From: G965227875 sp965227875
GTDB lineage: Bacteria; Pseudomonadota; Alphaproteobacteria; Rhizobiales; JAJFHC01
Direction: 5' to 3'
Assembly: GCA_965227875.1 (NCBI GenBank)
Contig: OZ245783.1
Coordinates: forward strand, 3,534,001 to 3,598,000
Length of the DNA: 64,000 nucleotides
Shown here: positions 18,026-26,591 of the stretch, in pieces
How the letters are laid out: each line of letters opens with the position of its first letter
How positions within the stretch are numbered: position 1 is the stretch's first letter
The notes under the pieces: model-generated
The model's database searches: none
The model's input: only the letters and a program-made list of their open reading frames with translations
What the model was told of the DNA's origin: nothing
Program-made: the position numbers and the translations under genes

Positions 18026-18721
18026 GTGATTGACTCCATCCTATCCGTATTCGTTCCGCCGCACAGGGAGGGCTACCGGTTCATTGCCGCGTTCGCGCTG
18101 GCGACCGTTCTCCTGTTCTGGATCGCCGAGCCGCTGGGCTGGATCGGGGTGATCGCGACGGCATGGTGCGTCTACTTCTTCCGCGATCCCGATCGGGTGA
18201 CGCCCCTGCGCGAGGGGCTCGTCATCAGTCCGGCAGACGGACACGTCTGTGCCATAGAAACCGTGCCGTCCCCTCCGGAACTGGCGCTCGACGGCGAAAG
18301 ACGCATCCGCGTATCGGTGTTCATGAACGTGTTCGACTGCCACGTGAACCGGGCACCCGTGGCCGGGCGTATCGTCGACATGACATACGTTCCCGGCAAG
18401 TTCCTCAATGCCGATCTCGACAAGGCCAGCGAGGACAACGAGCGTCATGCCATGACGCTCGAAACGGCGGCCGGACAGCGTTACGGCGTCGTGCAGATCG
18501 CCGGGCTGGTCGCCCGCCGGATCGTGACGTTCGTCAAGCAGGGCGAACCGCTCGGGGTCGGCGAACGCTACGGCCTGATCCGCTTCGGCAGCCGGGTCGA
18601 CGTGTATCTGCCGCCCGGGGTCCACCCGCATGTGGCGATCGGCCAGAAGTGCGTCGCGGGCGAAACCGTTCTGGCGGACGCCGCCTCCGACGAGGGGCCG
18701 CGAGAGGCGCGCCTGGGCTGA
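18026..18721 (+). CDS. psd: Phosphatidylserine decarboxylase, short form
   Basis: A 231-residue membrane-associated proenzyme that turns phosphatidylserine into phosphatidylethanolamine. The length matches the short rhizobial-type enzyme. The self-cleavage site that forms the pyruvoyl group is Gly188-Ser189 in IRFGSRVDVYLP. FRDPDRVTP, the ISPADG segment and FMNVFDCHVNR are conserved. Two hydrophobic helices lie at residues 18-50. The start is GTG 18026 with AGGTGAGA upstream. It is followed by pssA, the gene for the preceding step of the pathway. Confidence 0.95.
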   Translation: MIDSILSVFVPPHREGYRFIAAFALATVLLFWIAEPLGWIGVIATAWCVYFFRDPDRVTPLREGLVISPADGHVCAIETVPSPPELALDGERRIRVSVFMNVFDCHVNRAPVAGRIVDMTYVPGKFLNADLDKASEDNERHAMTLETAAGQRYGVVQIAGLVARRIVTFVKQGEPLGVGERYGLIRFGSRVDVYLPPGVHPHVAIGQKCVAGETVLADAASDEGPREARLG

Positions 18722-18790
18722 ATGCGCGGGATTAACCGTCGCCACCGGCGCAAGAACGCCACGCGCCAGCATTCGTGATAGACTGATGCC

Positions 18791-19642
18791 ATGAGCCTGT
18801 TCCCTCCATTCGAGCCGGAAGAAACCGAACGGCGGCAGAAGCGCCGCCGGTTCAGACGCGTGCCGGTTCGTATCCTGCTGCCGAACATCGTGACGCTTCT
18901 GGCGCTGTGCAGCGGGATGACCTCCATCCGTATGGCTCTGGAAGGCCGCTACGGCTGGGCTGTGGCCTGCATCATGATCGCCATCGTCTTCGATGGCCTG
19001 GACGGCCGTATCGCCCGGCTCCTGAAGGGCACGAGCCGCTTTGGCGCGGAACTCGATTCGCTCGTCGACTTCGTCAATTTCGGCGTCGCTCCGGCGGTGA
19101 TCATGTACCTTTGGGCGTTGCAGGACTTCAAGGCGCTCGGATGGGTGGTGTCGCTGAGCCTCGCTCTCTGTGCGGCCCTGAGGCTCGCGCGGTTCAACGT
19201 GGCCCTGGACGATCCGGACAAGCCGGCCTGGATGGCCAATTACTTCACCGGCGCTCCGGCGCCGGCCGGCGCAATGCTGGCCATGTTGCCGCTCTATCTG
19301 GGGCTCCTGTGGGATCTGGAGGGACACGCGCTCGGCGTTCCCGTCCTGCTCTACATCCCTCTTGTCGCGTTTCTCATGGTGAGCCAGATCCCCACCTTTT
19401 CGGGCAAGCTGATCGGCCAGCGCGTACGGCGGGACATGGTGCTGCCGATCCTCATCGTGGCCGTGCTTTTCGCCGTCCTCATGGTGAGTTTCCCCTGGAT
19501 CATGCTCAGCGTCGTTTGCGTCGCCTATATCGCCATGATCCCGGTCAGCGTGATGCGCTTCCGCACGCTCCTTTCGCGGCGCGGTGCCGGCGGTGCGGAG
19601 GTCGACGACGAGGATCTCGAGGAAAACGAAAACGCGTCCTGA
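18791..19642 (+). CDS. pssA: Phosphatidylserine synthase
   Basis: A 283-residue integral membrane CDP-alcohol phosphatidyltransferase that makes phosphatidylserine from CDP-diacylglycerol and serine. The family motif is complete: D68-G-L-D71-G-R..., G85, D89 and D93. Seven or eight hydrophobic segments follow the basic N-terminus (KRRRFRRVPVR). It lies 69 bp downstream of psd in the order usual for Rhizobiales. It ends with an acidic tail. Confidence 0.94.
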   Translation: MSLFPPFEPEETERRQKRRRFRRVPVRILLPNIVTLLALCSGMTSIRMALEGRYGWAVACIMIAIVFDGLDGRIARLLKGTSRFGAELDSLVDFVNFGVAPAVIMYLWALQDFKALGWVVSLSLALCAALRLARFNVALDDPDKPAWMANYFTGAPAPAGAMLAMLPLYLGLLWDLEGHALGVPVLLYIPLVAFLMVSQIPTFSGKLIGQRVRRDMVLPILIVAVLFAVLMVSFPWIMLSVVCVAYIAMIPVSVMRFRTLLSRRGAGGAEVDDEDLEENENAS

Positions 19643-19698
19643 GGCGTCACGTGTTTTGCGAGACGGTTCGCCGGGCATTGTTCTATCTTTGCTGCAAG

Positions 19699-21033
19699 AT
19701 GATGCGAATCAGTCGAGTCCGCCATTGCGTGTTTCCGGTCGTCCTTGCCGGTGTCCTGTTGTCGGGAATGCCCGCCAGTGGTTTCACGGCCCTGCTGCAA
19801 TCGGGCGCGAAAGAAAATGTCCTGTCGGGCGGCGGCCCGGTGCATCTGGCCGCCATTGTTGGCAAGGACGATCGCACGAAGAAGATCCCGAAAGCCTATC
19901 GCAAGCTTGCCCGGTCCGTGGGTGCCGTCTTCACCGGGAAGGCGATGTGTTCCGCAGTCTGCGTGGCGCCCGACGTGGTGCTCACCTCCGCTCACTGCCT
20001 GGTGGACCGGCGCGGTCGTTTGCCTGCGGCAATCACCCGGTACATGTTCGTCTTCGATGTGAAGAAGCGCCGGTCCATGGCACGGATTGCCGGTGGCAGC
20101 GCCCGTGCGAAACGGCGCAACGTTCTCTTGGGCGGCGGCTACCAGGGCCATGCCGAGAACAGGGACTGGGCGGCCCTAAGGCTGTCCCGACCGGTCTGCA
20201 GCGGCCGCACCGTTCCATTCGACCAGTCCGGCAGCGCGGCGGCGAATGCCGCGAAAAGCCGGCATCTCATCAACATCGCCTTCCATGCGGATTCGAAACA
20301 CACGCCGCTCTATTCCGGGCGGTGCAGACGGCATGAACGACTTGGCGGCCGTCATGCGAAACGGTTCAGGAAATCCCAGGTCAATCGCCGCGAGGTCCTG
20401 CTCCATACCTGCGACTCGCTCGAAGGTTCTTCCGGTTCCCCGATCTTCGGCGTGCCGGGAAAGGGGACGCCCCGGCTCTTGGCGATAAACCAGGGGACGG
20501 TCTCGTGGAGCCTCACGCGTGGCAGGAAGCGGGTCGCGTCGGGACGCATGAACATCGCCGTCAGGGTGTCGTCTTTCGTCGACCGCTTGGCCCGATTCGT
20601 CGACGAGGCGCCCCTGGAAGGCGATCTCGCCATCGCCGCGCTGCAGAGCCACCTGGCCCGCGCCGGCCTGTACACGGGCCGTATCGATTCAATTCCCGGC
20701 CCGAAGACGCAACGGGCGATCGAACTGTTCGAAAAGCGCATGCGCCTGGGCCGCCTCGGCCATCCGACCCGCCGGATCCTGGCGCTGCTCAGGAAACACC
20801 ATCCGGATCCCGCCGCGGAATCCGCCGCACCGGACCCTGAAAAGGTACCCGAAGACCAGCGCGCGGCCTGGCGCCTTGCTGACGCGGATCCCGACACTTT
20901 GCGGTATCGCGCCTATCTCGCCCGTTGGCCCTCGGGCGCGTATGCGGAACTGGCCAGACGCAGGCTCGAATTGCTGAACCGCGGCGGTTCAGCCTCGCGG
21001 TCGGGGGACCGGGAAAGATCCTCGCGGTCCTGA
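19699..21033 (+). CDS. Secreted trypsin-like serine protease with peptidoglycan-binding domain
   Basis: A 444-residue predicted exported protein. A signal peptide (VFPVVLAGVLLSGMPASG) is followed by a chymotrypsin-fold S1 domain with the triad His99 (LTSAHC), Asp156 (ENRDWAALRL) and Ser245 (EGSSGSPIF). A helical peptidoglycan-binding-1-like domain is at about residues 315-370 (LQSHLARAGLYTGRIDSIPG...TQRAIELF). The C-terminus holds a helical YLARWPSGAYAELARRRLELL motif. The frame is open back through pssA, but the signal peptide fixes the start near 19699 (a GTG at about 19651 is an alternative). It follows pssA by 56 bp. A role in wall-anchored proteolysis is inferred. Confidence 0.8.
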   Translation: MMRISRVRHCVFPVVLAGVLLSGMPASGFTALLQSGAKENVLSGGGPVHLAAIVGKDDRTKKIPKAYRKLARSVGAVFTGKAMCSAVCVAPDVVLTSAHCLVDRRGRLPAAITRYMFVFDVKKRRSMARIAGGSARAKRRNVLLGGGYQGHAENRDWAALRLSRPVCSGRTVPFDQSGSAAANAAKSRHLINIAFHADSKHTPLYSGRCRRHERLGGRHAKRFRKSQVNRREVLLHTCDSLEGSSGSPIFGVPGKGTPRLLAINQGTVSWSLTRGRKRVASGRMNIAVRVSSFVDRLARFVDEAPLEGDLAIAALQSHLARAGLYTGRIDSIPGPKTQRAIELFEKRMRLGRLGHPTRRILALLRKHHPDPAAESAAPDPEKVPEDQRAAWRLADADPDTLRYRAYLARWPSGAYAELARRRLELLNRGGSASRSGDRERSSRS

Positions 21034-21040
21034 CACACGG

Positions 21041-23371
21041 TCAGGCCGCGGCGTCTTTCCTCGCGTCGCGGATCGCCCGCCACACCCTTTCGGACGTGTA
21101 AGGCATGTCGAGATGCCGGATGCTGAGGACCGAGAGTGCATCCATGACGGCATTGGCGATGGCGGGCGGCGCGCCCGTGCAGCCCGCTTCGCCCGCACCT
21201 TTCACGCCCAGCGGGTTGGTTGCCGTCGGCGCGTCCTCGTTGAGTTCGACATGCAGCGGCGGGATGTCATCCGCACGCGGCAGTGTGTAGTCCATGAGAG
21301 ATCCGGACAGAAGCTGGCCGGTCTCCGGATCGAATACCGTGTGTTCGAGCAGCGCCTGGCCGATGCCCTGGACCGTGCCGCCCATCGCCTGGCCGGCGGC
21401 AAGGAGCGGGTTCACGATGCGTCCGAAGTCGTCGACGATGGTGTAGGCGACCAGCTCGGTTCGTCCCGTGTCGGGATCGATCTCTACCTCTGCGGCGTGG
21501 CATCCGTTGGGGAAATTGAACCCTTCGCGCTCGGCCGAGCTTTTCGTCGAAAGATTGGTGTCGAGGCCGTCGGGCAGGTCATCGCGGTTCCGGATGTCCT
21601 CGGCGAGTTCCAGCAGGCCGATATGCCGGTTCGTGCCCCGAACCGTGTACGCGCCGTCCGCGAACTCGACGTCCTCCGGTGCTGCGTCGAGCACATGCGC
21701 GGCAAGCAGGCGTCCCTTTTCCCGTGTCGTTTCGGCAGCCGTCTTCATCGCCAGGCCGCCGAGCCCGATGCTGCGTGAACCGCCATGGCCGCCGCCGGAC
21801 GCGATCAGGCCCGTATCGCCCTGGACGAAGCGCAGCTTGTCGAACTCGATTCCCAGCACGTCGTTCACGATCTGGCGGTAGGCCGTGTCGTGGCCCTGTC
21901 CGTTCGAATGGGTGCCCACCAGCATGGTCACACTGCCGTCGTCCTCGAAACGCAGTTCGCTGCTCTCGGTCGGGGGGCCGAGCGTGATTTCCAGGTAACT
22001 TGCGTAAGCCAGCCCGCGAAGCCTGCCGCGGCGCTGTGCCTCGGCCCGCCGTGCCTCGAAATTGTCCGCCCCCGCGGCCTTGCGGGCCCGCTCGAGATTG
22101 CCGCCGAAGTCGCCGCAGTCGACTGTGCGGCCAAGGGCGGTGGTGTGGGGAAAGTCGCTGATGAAGTTGGCGCGCCGGAGTTCGTTGGCCTCGATGCCGA
22201 TCTCCCGGGCGGCCACCTCGACGAGCCGCTCGATGATGTAGGCGGCCTCCGGCCGGCCTGCGCCGCGATAGGCGTCGACCGGAACCGTGTTGGTGAAGAC
22301 GGCGTCCACGTCGAACGAAAGGTGCGGAATGACATAGGCGCCGCCCTGCACGGGCCAGCTTGCCATGGTCGGGATGACGGGGGCCATCGCGGACAGATAG
22401 GCGCCCATGTTCGCCAGCGTCCGGACCCTCAGGGCCTTGAACCTGTTGTCCGCGTCGAGTGCAAGTTCCGCCCGCGTGACGTGGTCGCGCGCATGGACAT
22501 CCGTCAGGAAGGCCTCGGTGCGTTCCGAGATCCAGCGGACCGGCCGGCCAAGCCGCCTTGAGGCCCAGAGAACGAGAACGTATTCGGGATAGACGAAGTT
22601 CTTGGATCCGAACCCGCCGCCGACGTCCGGTGCGACCACGCGCAGTTGCTCAGGCTCCATGCCGAAGACCGCCTTGGCGATGTCGCCGCGTTGGGCAAAG
22701 AGGGATTGCGCGCTCAGGTAGAGCGTCATCGATCCGTCTTCACCGTTCGCCTGACCGAGGGCCCCGCGCGGCTCGACCGCGTTCTGGACCAGCCTGTTGT
22801 TCGTCAGTTCGAGCGAGACCACCCGTTCGGCCTCGGCGAATGCGCGGTCGGTCGCGTCTCCGTCTCCCATACGGAAGTTGAAGCAGCGATTGGTGCCGAA
22901 CTCCTCCCAGACGAGCGCGTCGCTGTTCTCGAAGGCCTCGGAACTGTCGACAACCGCGGGCAGGACCTCGTAGTCGACAAACACCATCTCGGCGGCCGCG
23001 AGGGCCTGGTGCCGGGTTTCCGCGACCACGAAGGCCACCGGATCGCCCACATGCCGGACCCGGCCGTGCGCGAGAGCGGGCCTGGGCGGGCGATGAAAGT
23101 CGCCGGTCGTTTCGATGATGCCAAGACAGGACAGCGTCCCCAGCCCGTCGGCCGTGTACTCGTCCGCGGTCAGCACCGCGAGGACCCCGTCCGCGCCCGC
23201 CGCATCGGCGGCGTCGATGCCGAGAATGCGCGCGTGGGCGTGAGGAGAGCGCACCACGACACCGTGACACTCCGCCGGCAGATGGATGTCGTCGATATAG
23301 CGTCCGTTGCCGGTGATGAACCGTTCGTCCTCGACGCGGCGCACGGGCTGTCCAATACCGAACTTTTCCAT
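21041..23371 (-). CDS. Form II CoxL-like molybdopterin oxidoreductase, large subunit
   Basis: A 776-residue molybdenum hydroxylase large subunit of the xanthine oxidase/CO dehydrogenase family. Molybdopterin-contact segments GGGFGSK (251-257), the AYRGAGR active-site loop (367-373) and the C-terminal GAGEAG with the expected catalytic Glu are present. AYRGAGR defines form II; genuine CO dehydrogenase has AYxCSFR, so CO is not the likely substrate. The start at 23371 follows AGGAGAG. The medium (FAD) and small (2Fe-2S) subunits are not in the neighbourhood, which is unusual. It is divergent from an enoyl-CoA hydratase gene. Confidence 0.9.
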   Translation of the reverse strand: MEKFGIGQPVRRVEDERFITGNGRYIDDIHLPAECHGVVVRSPHAHARILGIDAADAAGADGVLAVLTADEYTADGLGTLSCLGIIETTGDFHRPPRPALAHGRVRHVGDPVAFVVAETRHQALAAAEMVFVDYEVLPAVVDSSEAFENSDALVWEEFGTNRCFNFRMGDGDATDRAFAEAERVVSLELTNNRLVQNAVEPRGALGQANGEDGSMTLYLSAQSLFAQRGDIAKAVFGMEPEQLRVVAPDVGGGFGSKNFVYPEYVLVLWASRRLGRPVRWISERTEAFLTDVHARDHVTRAELALDADNRFKALRVRTLANMGAYLSAMAPVIPTMASWPVQGGAYVIPHLSFDVDAVFTNTVPVDAYRGAGRPEAAYIIERLVEVAAREIGIEANELRRANFISDFPHTTALGRTVDCGDFGGNLERARKAAGADNFEARRAEAQRRGRLRGLAYASYLEITLGPPTESSELRFEDDGSVTMLVGTHSNGQGHDTAYRQIVNDVLGIEFDKLRFVQGDTGLIASGGGHGGSRSIGLGGLAMKTAAETTREKGRLLAAHVLDAAPEDVEFADGAYTVRGTNRHIGLLELAEDIRNRDDLPDGLDTNLSTKSSAEREGFNFPNGCHAAEVEIDPDTGRTELVAYTIVDDFGRIVNPLLAAGQAMGGTVQGIGQALLEHTVFDPETGQLLSGSLMDYTLPRADDIPPLHVELNEDAPTATNPLGVKGAGEAGCTGAPPAIANAVMDALSVLSIRHLDMPYTSERVWRAIRDARKDAAA

Positions 23372-23502
23372 GTCAGGCTCTCCTTTGCTGACCGGGTCCT
23401 CCCGGCCTCGGGCCGAAACTTGAACAAGCTTTTTACCGTTTGCGGCCCCCGGGCGCAAAAACCAATGCCCGCGCAGGGTTCCGGCATTCGAAAACGGTTC
23501 GG

Positions 23503-23529
23503 TTGACAAAATAATGAACATTGTTCATT
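23503..23529 (+). promoter_or_regulatory. Promoter and 17-bp palindromic operator between coxL-like and enoyl-CoA hydratase genes
   Basis: AATGAACA-T-TGTTCATT at 23513-23529 is a perfect inverted repeat (8-bp arms, one central base). It starts five bases after a consensus TTGACA (23503-23508), so it lies in the promoter spacer, where a bound repressor would block RNA polymerase. The likely ligand is the TetR-type protein encoded at 24407, two genes from it. The -10 element towards the hydratase is weak (CATTTT). Confidence 0.7.
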
Positions 23530-23554
23530 TTTTTGAATAACAGGAGGAAAAACC

Positions 23555-24397
23555 ATGGAAGATATCGTCGGATATGCCGTTCAGGGGCGTGTGGCCACGA
23601 TTTCGCTCAACAGGCCGGAACGGCTCAACGCGATCGCCTGGGATACGCCGCGCCTGATCCGCGAGGCGGTGGAGCGTGCCGGAGCGGACGATGCTGTTCA
23701 CGTCATCGTCTTGCGCGGCGAAGGTCGGGCATTCTGTTCGGGATACGATCTCAAGGACTACGCGGAAAGAGAGGGCAGCCACCCGCTGAGCCAGGACATG
23801 CCCTGGGACCCAATGCTGGACTACCGCGTCATGAAGCGCTTTACCGATGATTTCATGAGTCTCTGGAGAAGCCACAAGCCGACCGTGTGCCGGGTCCATG
23901 GTGACGCCATCGCCGGCGGGTCGGACATAGCCCTGTGTTGCGACATCGTGATCATGGCCGAGGAAGCCAGGATCGGTTATCCGCCGGCCCGCGTCTGGGG
24001 ATGCCCGTCGACGGCCATGTGGGTCTATCGTCTCGGGCCGGAAAAGGCCAAGCGGATGCTCTTCACGGGCGATCTCGTCGACGGTGCAAGGGCCCGCGAC
24101 ATGGGGCTCGTCCTCGATGCCGTTCCGGGTGCGGAACTCGACGACAAGGTGGAGATGCTGGTCGCGCGCATGCAGGGCGTGCCGCGGAACCAGTTGATGA
24201 TGCAGAAGCTCATGGTGAACCAGGCCATCGATGCCATGGGACTGGCCAACACGCAGATGCTGGCGACGCTATTCGACGGCATGACACGGCATACGCCCGA
24301 AGGCGTTGCGTTCAAGAAGCTTTGCGAAACCGCGGGTTTTCACGAAGCCGTGGCCCTTCGCGACAGCGGACAGGCCATCCGGGGCGAGCGGACCTGA
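23555..24397 (+). CDS. Enoyl-CoA hydratase/isomerase family protein
   Basis: A 280-residue crotonase-fold enzyme. The oxyanion-hole region VIVLRGEGRAFCSGYDLKDY and the second one, CRVHGDAIAGGSDIALCCDIVI, are clear; the position of the catalytic Glu is less certain. It begins with a strong CAGGAGGAA ribosome binding site. Family members hydrate, isomerise or cleave CoA thioesters in fatty-acid or aromatic catabolism. It is followed by a TetR gene ten bases downstream. Confidence 0.88.
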   Translation: MEDIVGYAVQGRVATISLNRPERLNAIAWDTPRLIREAVERAGADDAVHVIVLRGEGRAFCSGYDLKDYAEREGSHPLSQDMPWDPMLDYRVMKRFTDDFMSLWRSHKPTVCRVHGDAIAGGSDIALCCDIVIMAEEARIGYPPARVWGCPSTAMWVYRLGPEKAKRMLFTGDLVDGARARDMGLVLDAVPGAELDDKVEMLVARMQGVPRNQLMMQKLMVNQAIDAMGLANTQMLATLFDGMTRHTPEGVAFKKLCETAGFHEAVALRDSGQAIRGERT

Positions 24398-24406
24398 CGC
24401 CGCGTC

Positions 24407-24994
24407 ATGCCGACCGCCGCCAAGTCCCGTCGCCGGCGCGAGGTCGAGGCGTTCAAGCGCCGGCGCATACTCGACGCTGCGCGCGAGGTTTTCTTCGAGC
24501 ACGGGCTGGACCGGGCGACCATGCGCCAAATCGCCGGGCAGGCAGGGTACGCGACCGGGACCCTCTATAGCCATTTCGACAACAAGGAGGCGCTCTACGG
24601 TGCGCTTCTCGAGATATCTCTCGAAAAGCTCGGCGACGCCGTCGGCGAGCAGACCGATGCCTATTCGGCGTTCCGGGCCTTTCACGACTACTATGCGAGA
24701 AACGCCGAGGAGCTGGATCTCGGGCTCTACCTGTTCCAGGGAACCCGAAGGGTGTCGCTGTCTCCCGAACTCGACCAGACATTGAACGACCGGCTGAAAG
24801 AGGTCGTCGACAGCCTGACGTCCCGGTTGTCGCGCGTGCGGCGCATGTCTCACCAGGATGCGCACAGGATGACGGTGGAACTCCTGTGTTTCATCGTCGG
24901 ATGCCTCATCATGGCCGGAACCGGGCGCCTCGGCATGCTCGGGTATTCGGGCGAGCGCATCGTGCTCGATCGCCTGCAGGCGGTTTGCACCTGA
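24407..24994 (+). CDS. TetR family regulator
   Basis: A 195-residue repressor-type protein. The N-terminal helix-turn-helix is at about residues 20-65 (ILDAAREVFFEHGLDRATMRQIAGQAGYATGTLYSHFDNKEALY). The C-terminal helical region binds an unknown ligand. It lies ten bases after the enoyl-CoA hydratase and is probably co-transcribed. The AATGAACA/TGTTCATT palindrome at 23513 is a good candidate for its operator. Confidence 0.9.
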   Translation: MPTAAKSRRRREVEAFKRRRILDAAREVFFEHGLDRATMRQIAGQAGYATGTLYSHFDNKEALYGALLEISLEKLGDAVGEQTDAYSAFRAFHDYYARNAEELDLGLYLFQGTRRVSLSPELDQTLNDRLKEVVDSLTSRLSRVRRMSHQDAHRMTVELLCFIVGCLIMAGTGRLGMLGYSGERIVLDRLQAVCT

Positions 24995-25365
24995 CACAAT
25001 ACCGTCGAGGGGTATCCGTTCGACGGCGTTATACATGATGATCAAATACTGGGTCCGTATATCTGTAAAACCGGGCGCGCCTGTGGATGGTGCGTCAGCC
25101 CGTGAAAAAGTTCACATGTAAAGTTTCCGGACTTCATTTCAGACAAACACAAAAATACTGAATGCAGATGCGATCGCGCGTCAGCGTGAAGTTGTTCCTG
25201 TCGTGAAGATTGAAGAGGTCAATAATAGGACTCGGATAATACGCGACTCATGTTAGGTTGCATTCATGTCGTCCAATGCATTCATAGGTGGTGAGACAGG
25301 AGTTCGAGAAGGTAGATCACGCGTATTCCCGTGACGGTAATTGGCTCTTCCCACAGGAGGGACAC
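24995..25365. other. 371-bp gene-free stretch upstream of the degenerate kinase
   Basis: Comparatively AT-rich sequence with no supported gene. A 104-codon minus-strand frame inside has unsuitable composition and no family resemblance. GCATTCAT occurs twice, at 25260-25267 and 25278-25285, 18 bp apart. The region ends with a strong ribosome binding site (CAGGAGGGAC) for the gene at 25366. It probably holds the promoter of that cluster; I cannot place -35/-10 boxes confidently. Confidence 0.5.
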
Positions 25366-26118
25366 ATGAGCGCTCTGAACGGACAACGTCGAAAGTATCG
25401 CGATCCCGGACTGTCGGAGTCGGACCAGGACAAGCTGGCAAAAGCCGCCTCCGATGACCTCCGGGATCCGATCCGGAAAATTGCGGCCTACGTGGACTTG
25501 CTGGAAGACGCCCTTGCCGATGATGATCGCGCGGCTGTCGAGGAGTCGCTCGACGGAATCCAGTCATCAGCGGGGAAAGCCCGGCAACTGGTTCTCGACC
25601 TTCTGAACTATTACCGCATCGCCGAACACGACCTGAACGTGGAAGACGTCGATCTGGACAGTGCGGCCCGCCGCGCCGCCGAGATGTGCCGGCAGAAAGT
25701 CGCCGGTCTTGGCGGGCGTGTCCTGATCGATACCGATGGCCTCACCCTGCGGGCCGACGGCGCGCTTCTCCAGCAGGTCCTGCAGAATCTCATCGGCGGC
25801 GCCCTCGATCATGTGCATCCGGGCAGGCGCCCGGAAGTCGTCATTCATGCACGGCAGGTTGCCGAAGGGGTCGAACTGTCGGTGAAGCACAATGGTGAAG
25901 CACCGTCGCGGGGGGCGCCTGCCCCCATCCCGGAACCGGCAATGCACGGTCATCCGCCGATCGACTGTGGCGTGAGCCAGGCCGCTGTCTGCCTTGCGGC
26001 CAGTGCAATGGGCTGGTCGGTCAGGCGTGCGGAGGATGGCGGGCGCGGGTCCGCCTTCACCGTTCTGGCGCCTGGTACATCGTCCAAGGCGAGGACACAT
26101 GCGGAATCGACTGTCTGA
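25366..26118 (+). CDS. Histidine-kinase-like protein lacking catalytic residues
   Basis: A 250-residue cytoplasmic protein that aligns with the dimerisation and ATPase portion of sensor kinases of the 'ASHDLREPLRKI' kind. The phosphoacceptor His is replaced by Asp30 in ASDDLRDPIRKI. In the ATPase part the N-box Asn is Gly145 (QNLIGGALDH), the DNGxG Asp is His175 (KHNGEA), and no clear G2 box is present; ATP binding is unlikely. No sensor or membrane segment is present. ATG 25366 follows a strong CAGGAGGGAC site. A single-domain receiver follows 15 bp downstream, so it may act as a scaffold, phosphatase or phosphotransfer-like partner. Confidence 0.75.
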   Translation: MSALNGQRRKYRDPGLSESDQDKLAKAASDDLRDPIRKIAAYVDLLEDALADDDRAAVEESLDGIQSSAGKARQLVLDLLNYYRIAEHDLNVEDVDLDSAARRAAEMCRQKVAGLGGRVLIDTDGLTLRADGALLQQVLQNLIGGALDHVHPGRRPEVVIHARQVAEGVELSVKHNGEAPSRGAPAPIPEPAMHGHPPIDCGVSQAAVCLAASAMGWSVRRAEDGGRGSAFTVLAPGTSSKARTHAESTV

Positions 26119-26133
26119 GGGAGTGCGCGGTAC

Positions 26134-26493
26134 ATGATCTCCGTCTTGCTGATCGACGACGACGACGCGGAACGCGAGTTGGTCAATTTTTGCCTCAGAC
26201 GCCATTTCGGAGCCGGGTACGAGCTTGAACACGTCACGCAGGTCGAGCCGGCCCTGGCGCGACTGCGGGACCGCCGGTTCGATGCCATACTGCTCGACAA
26301 CGTCATGCCGCCCTTCAAGGGCGTTCACGAGACCCTGCCGCTCGTTCGCGATGCAGCGCCGGAAGTGAAGATCGTCGCGATATCGACCACCATGGACCCC
26401 GACTGCAGGGCGCAGGTCGCCAGGCAGGACAACGTGGTGATTGTCAACAAACTCGAACTCAAGCAGCGCATTGCGGACGGGCTTCTCGACTGA
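26134..26493 (+). CDS. Single-domain response regulator receiver
   Basis: A 119-residue CheY-like receiver with no output domain. The acidic pocket (LLIDDDDAERE, D8-D11), phosphoacceptor Asp55 (ILLDNVMPP), Ser84/Thr85 and Lys106 (IVNKLEL) are in place, so it should be phosphorylatable. It directly follows the degenerate kinase-like gene. With no active kinase nearby, phosphate would have to come from another kinase or a small-molecule donor. Confidence 0.9.
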   Translation: MISVLLIDDDDAERELVNFCLRRHFGAGYELEHVTQVEPALARLRDRRFDAILLDNVMPPFKGVHETLPLVRDAAPEVKIVAISTTMDPDCRAQVARQDNVVIVNKLELKQRIADGLLD

Positions 26494-26591
26494 TCGTTCT
26501 CTTTCGCGCCTGAGCGTAACCGCTCCTTAACTATACCTGCCGCACACTATGACTGGACGCCCTGCGCATGCGGGGTCTTTGGAGATGAATC

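Noticed and set aside
18907..19698. Long in-frame upstream extension of the serine protease
   Set aside because: It overlaps pssA in another frame and is basic and repetitive; the signal peptide starts at 19699.
21041..23371. Aerobic CO dehydrogenase large subunit
   Set aside because: The active-site loop is AYRGAGR, lacking the Cys-Ser-Phe-Arg of true CO dehydrogenase.
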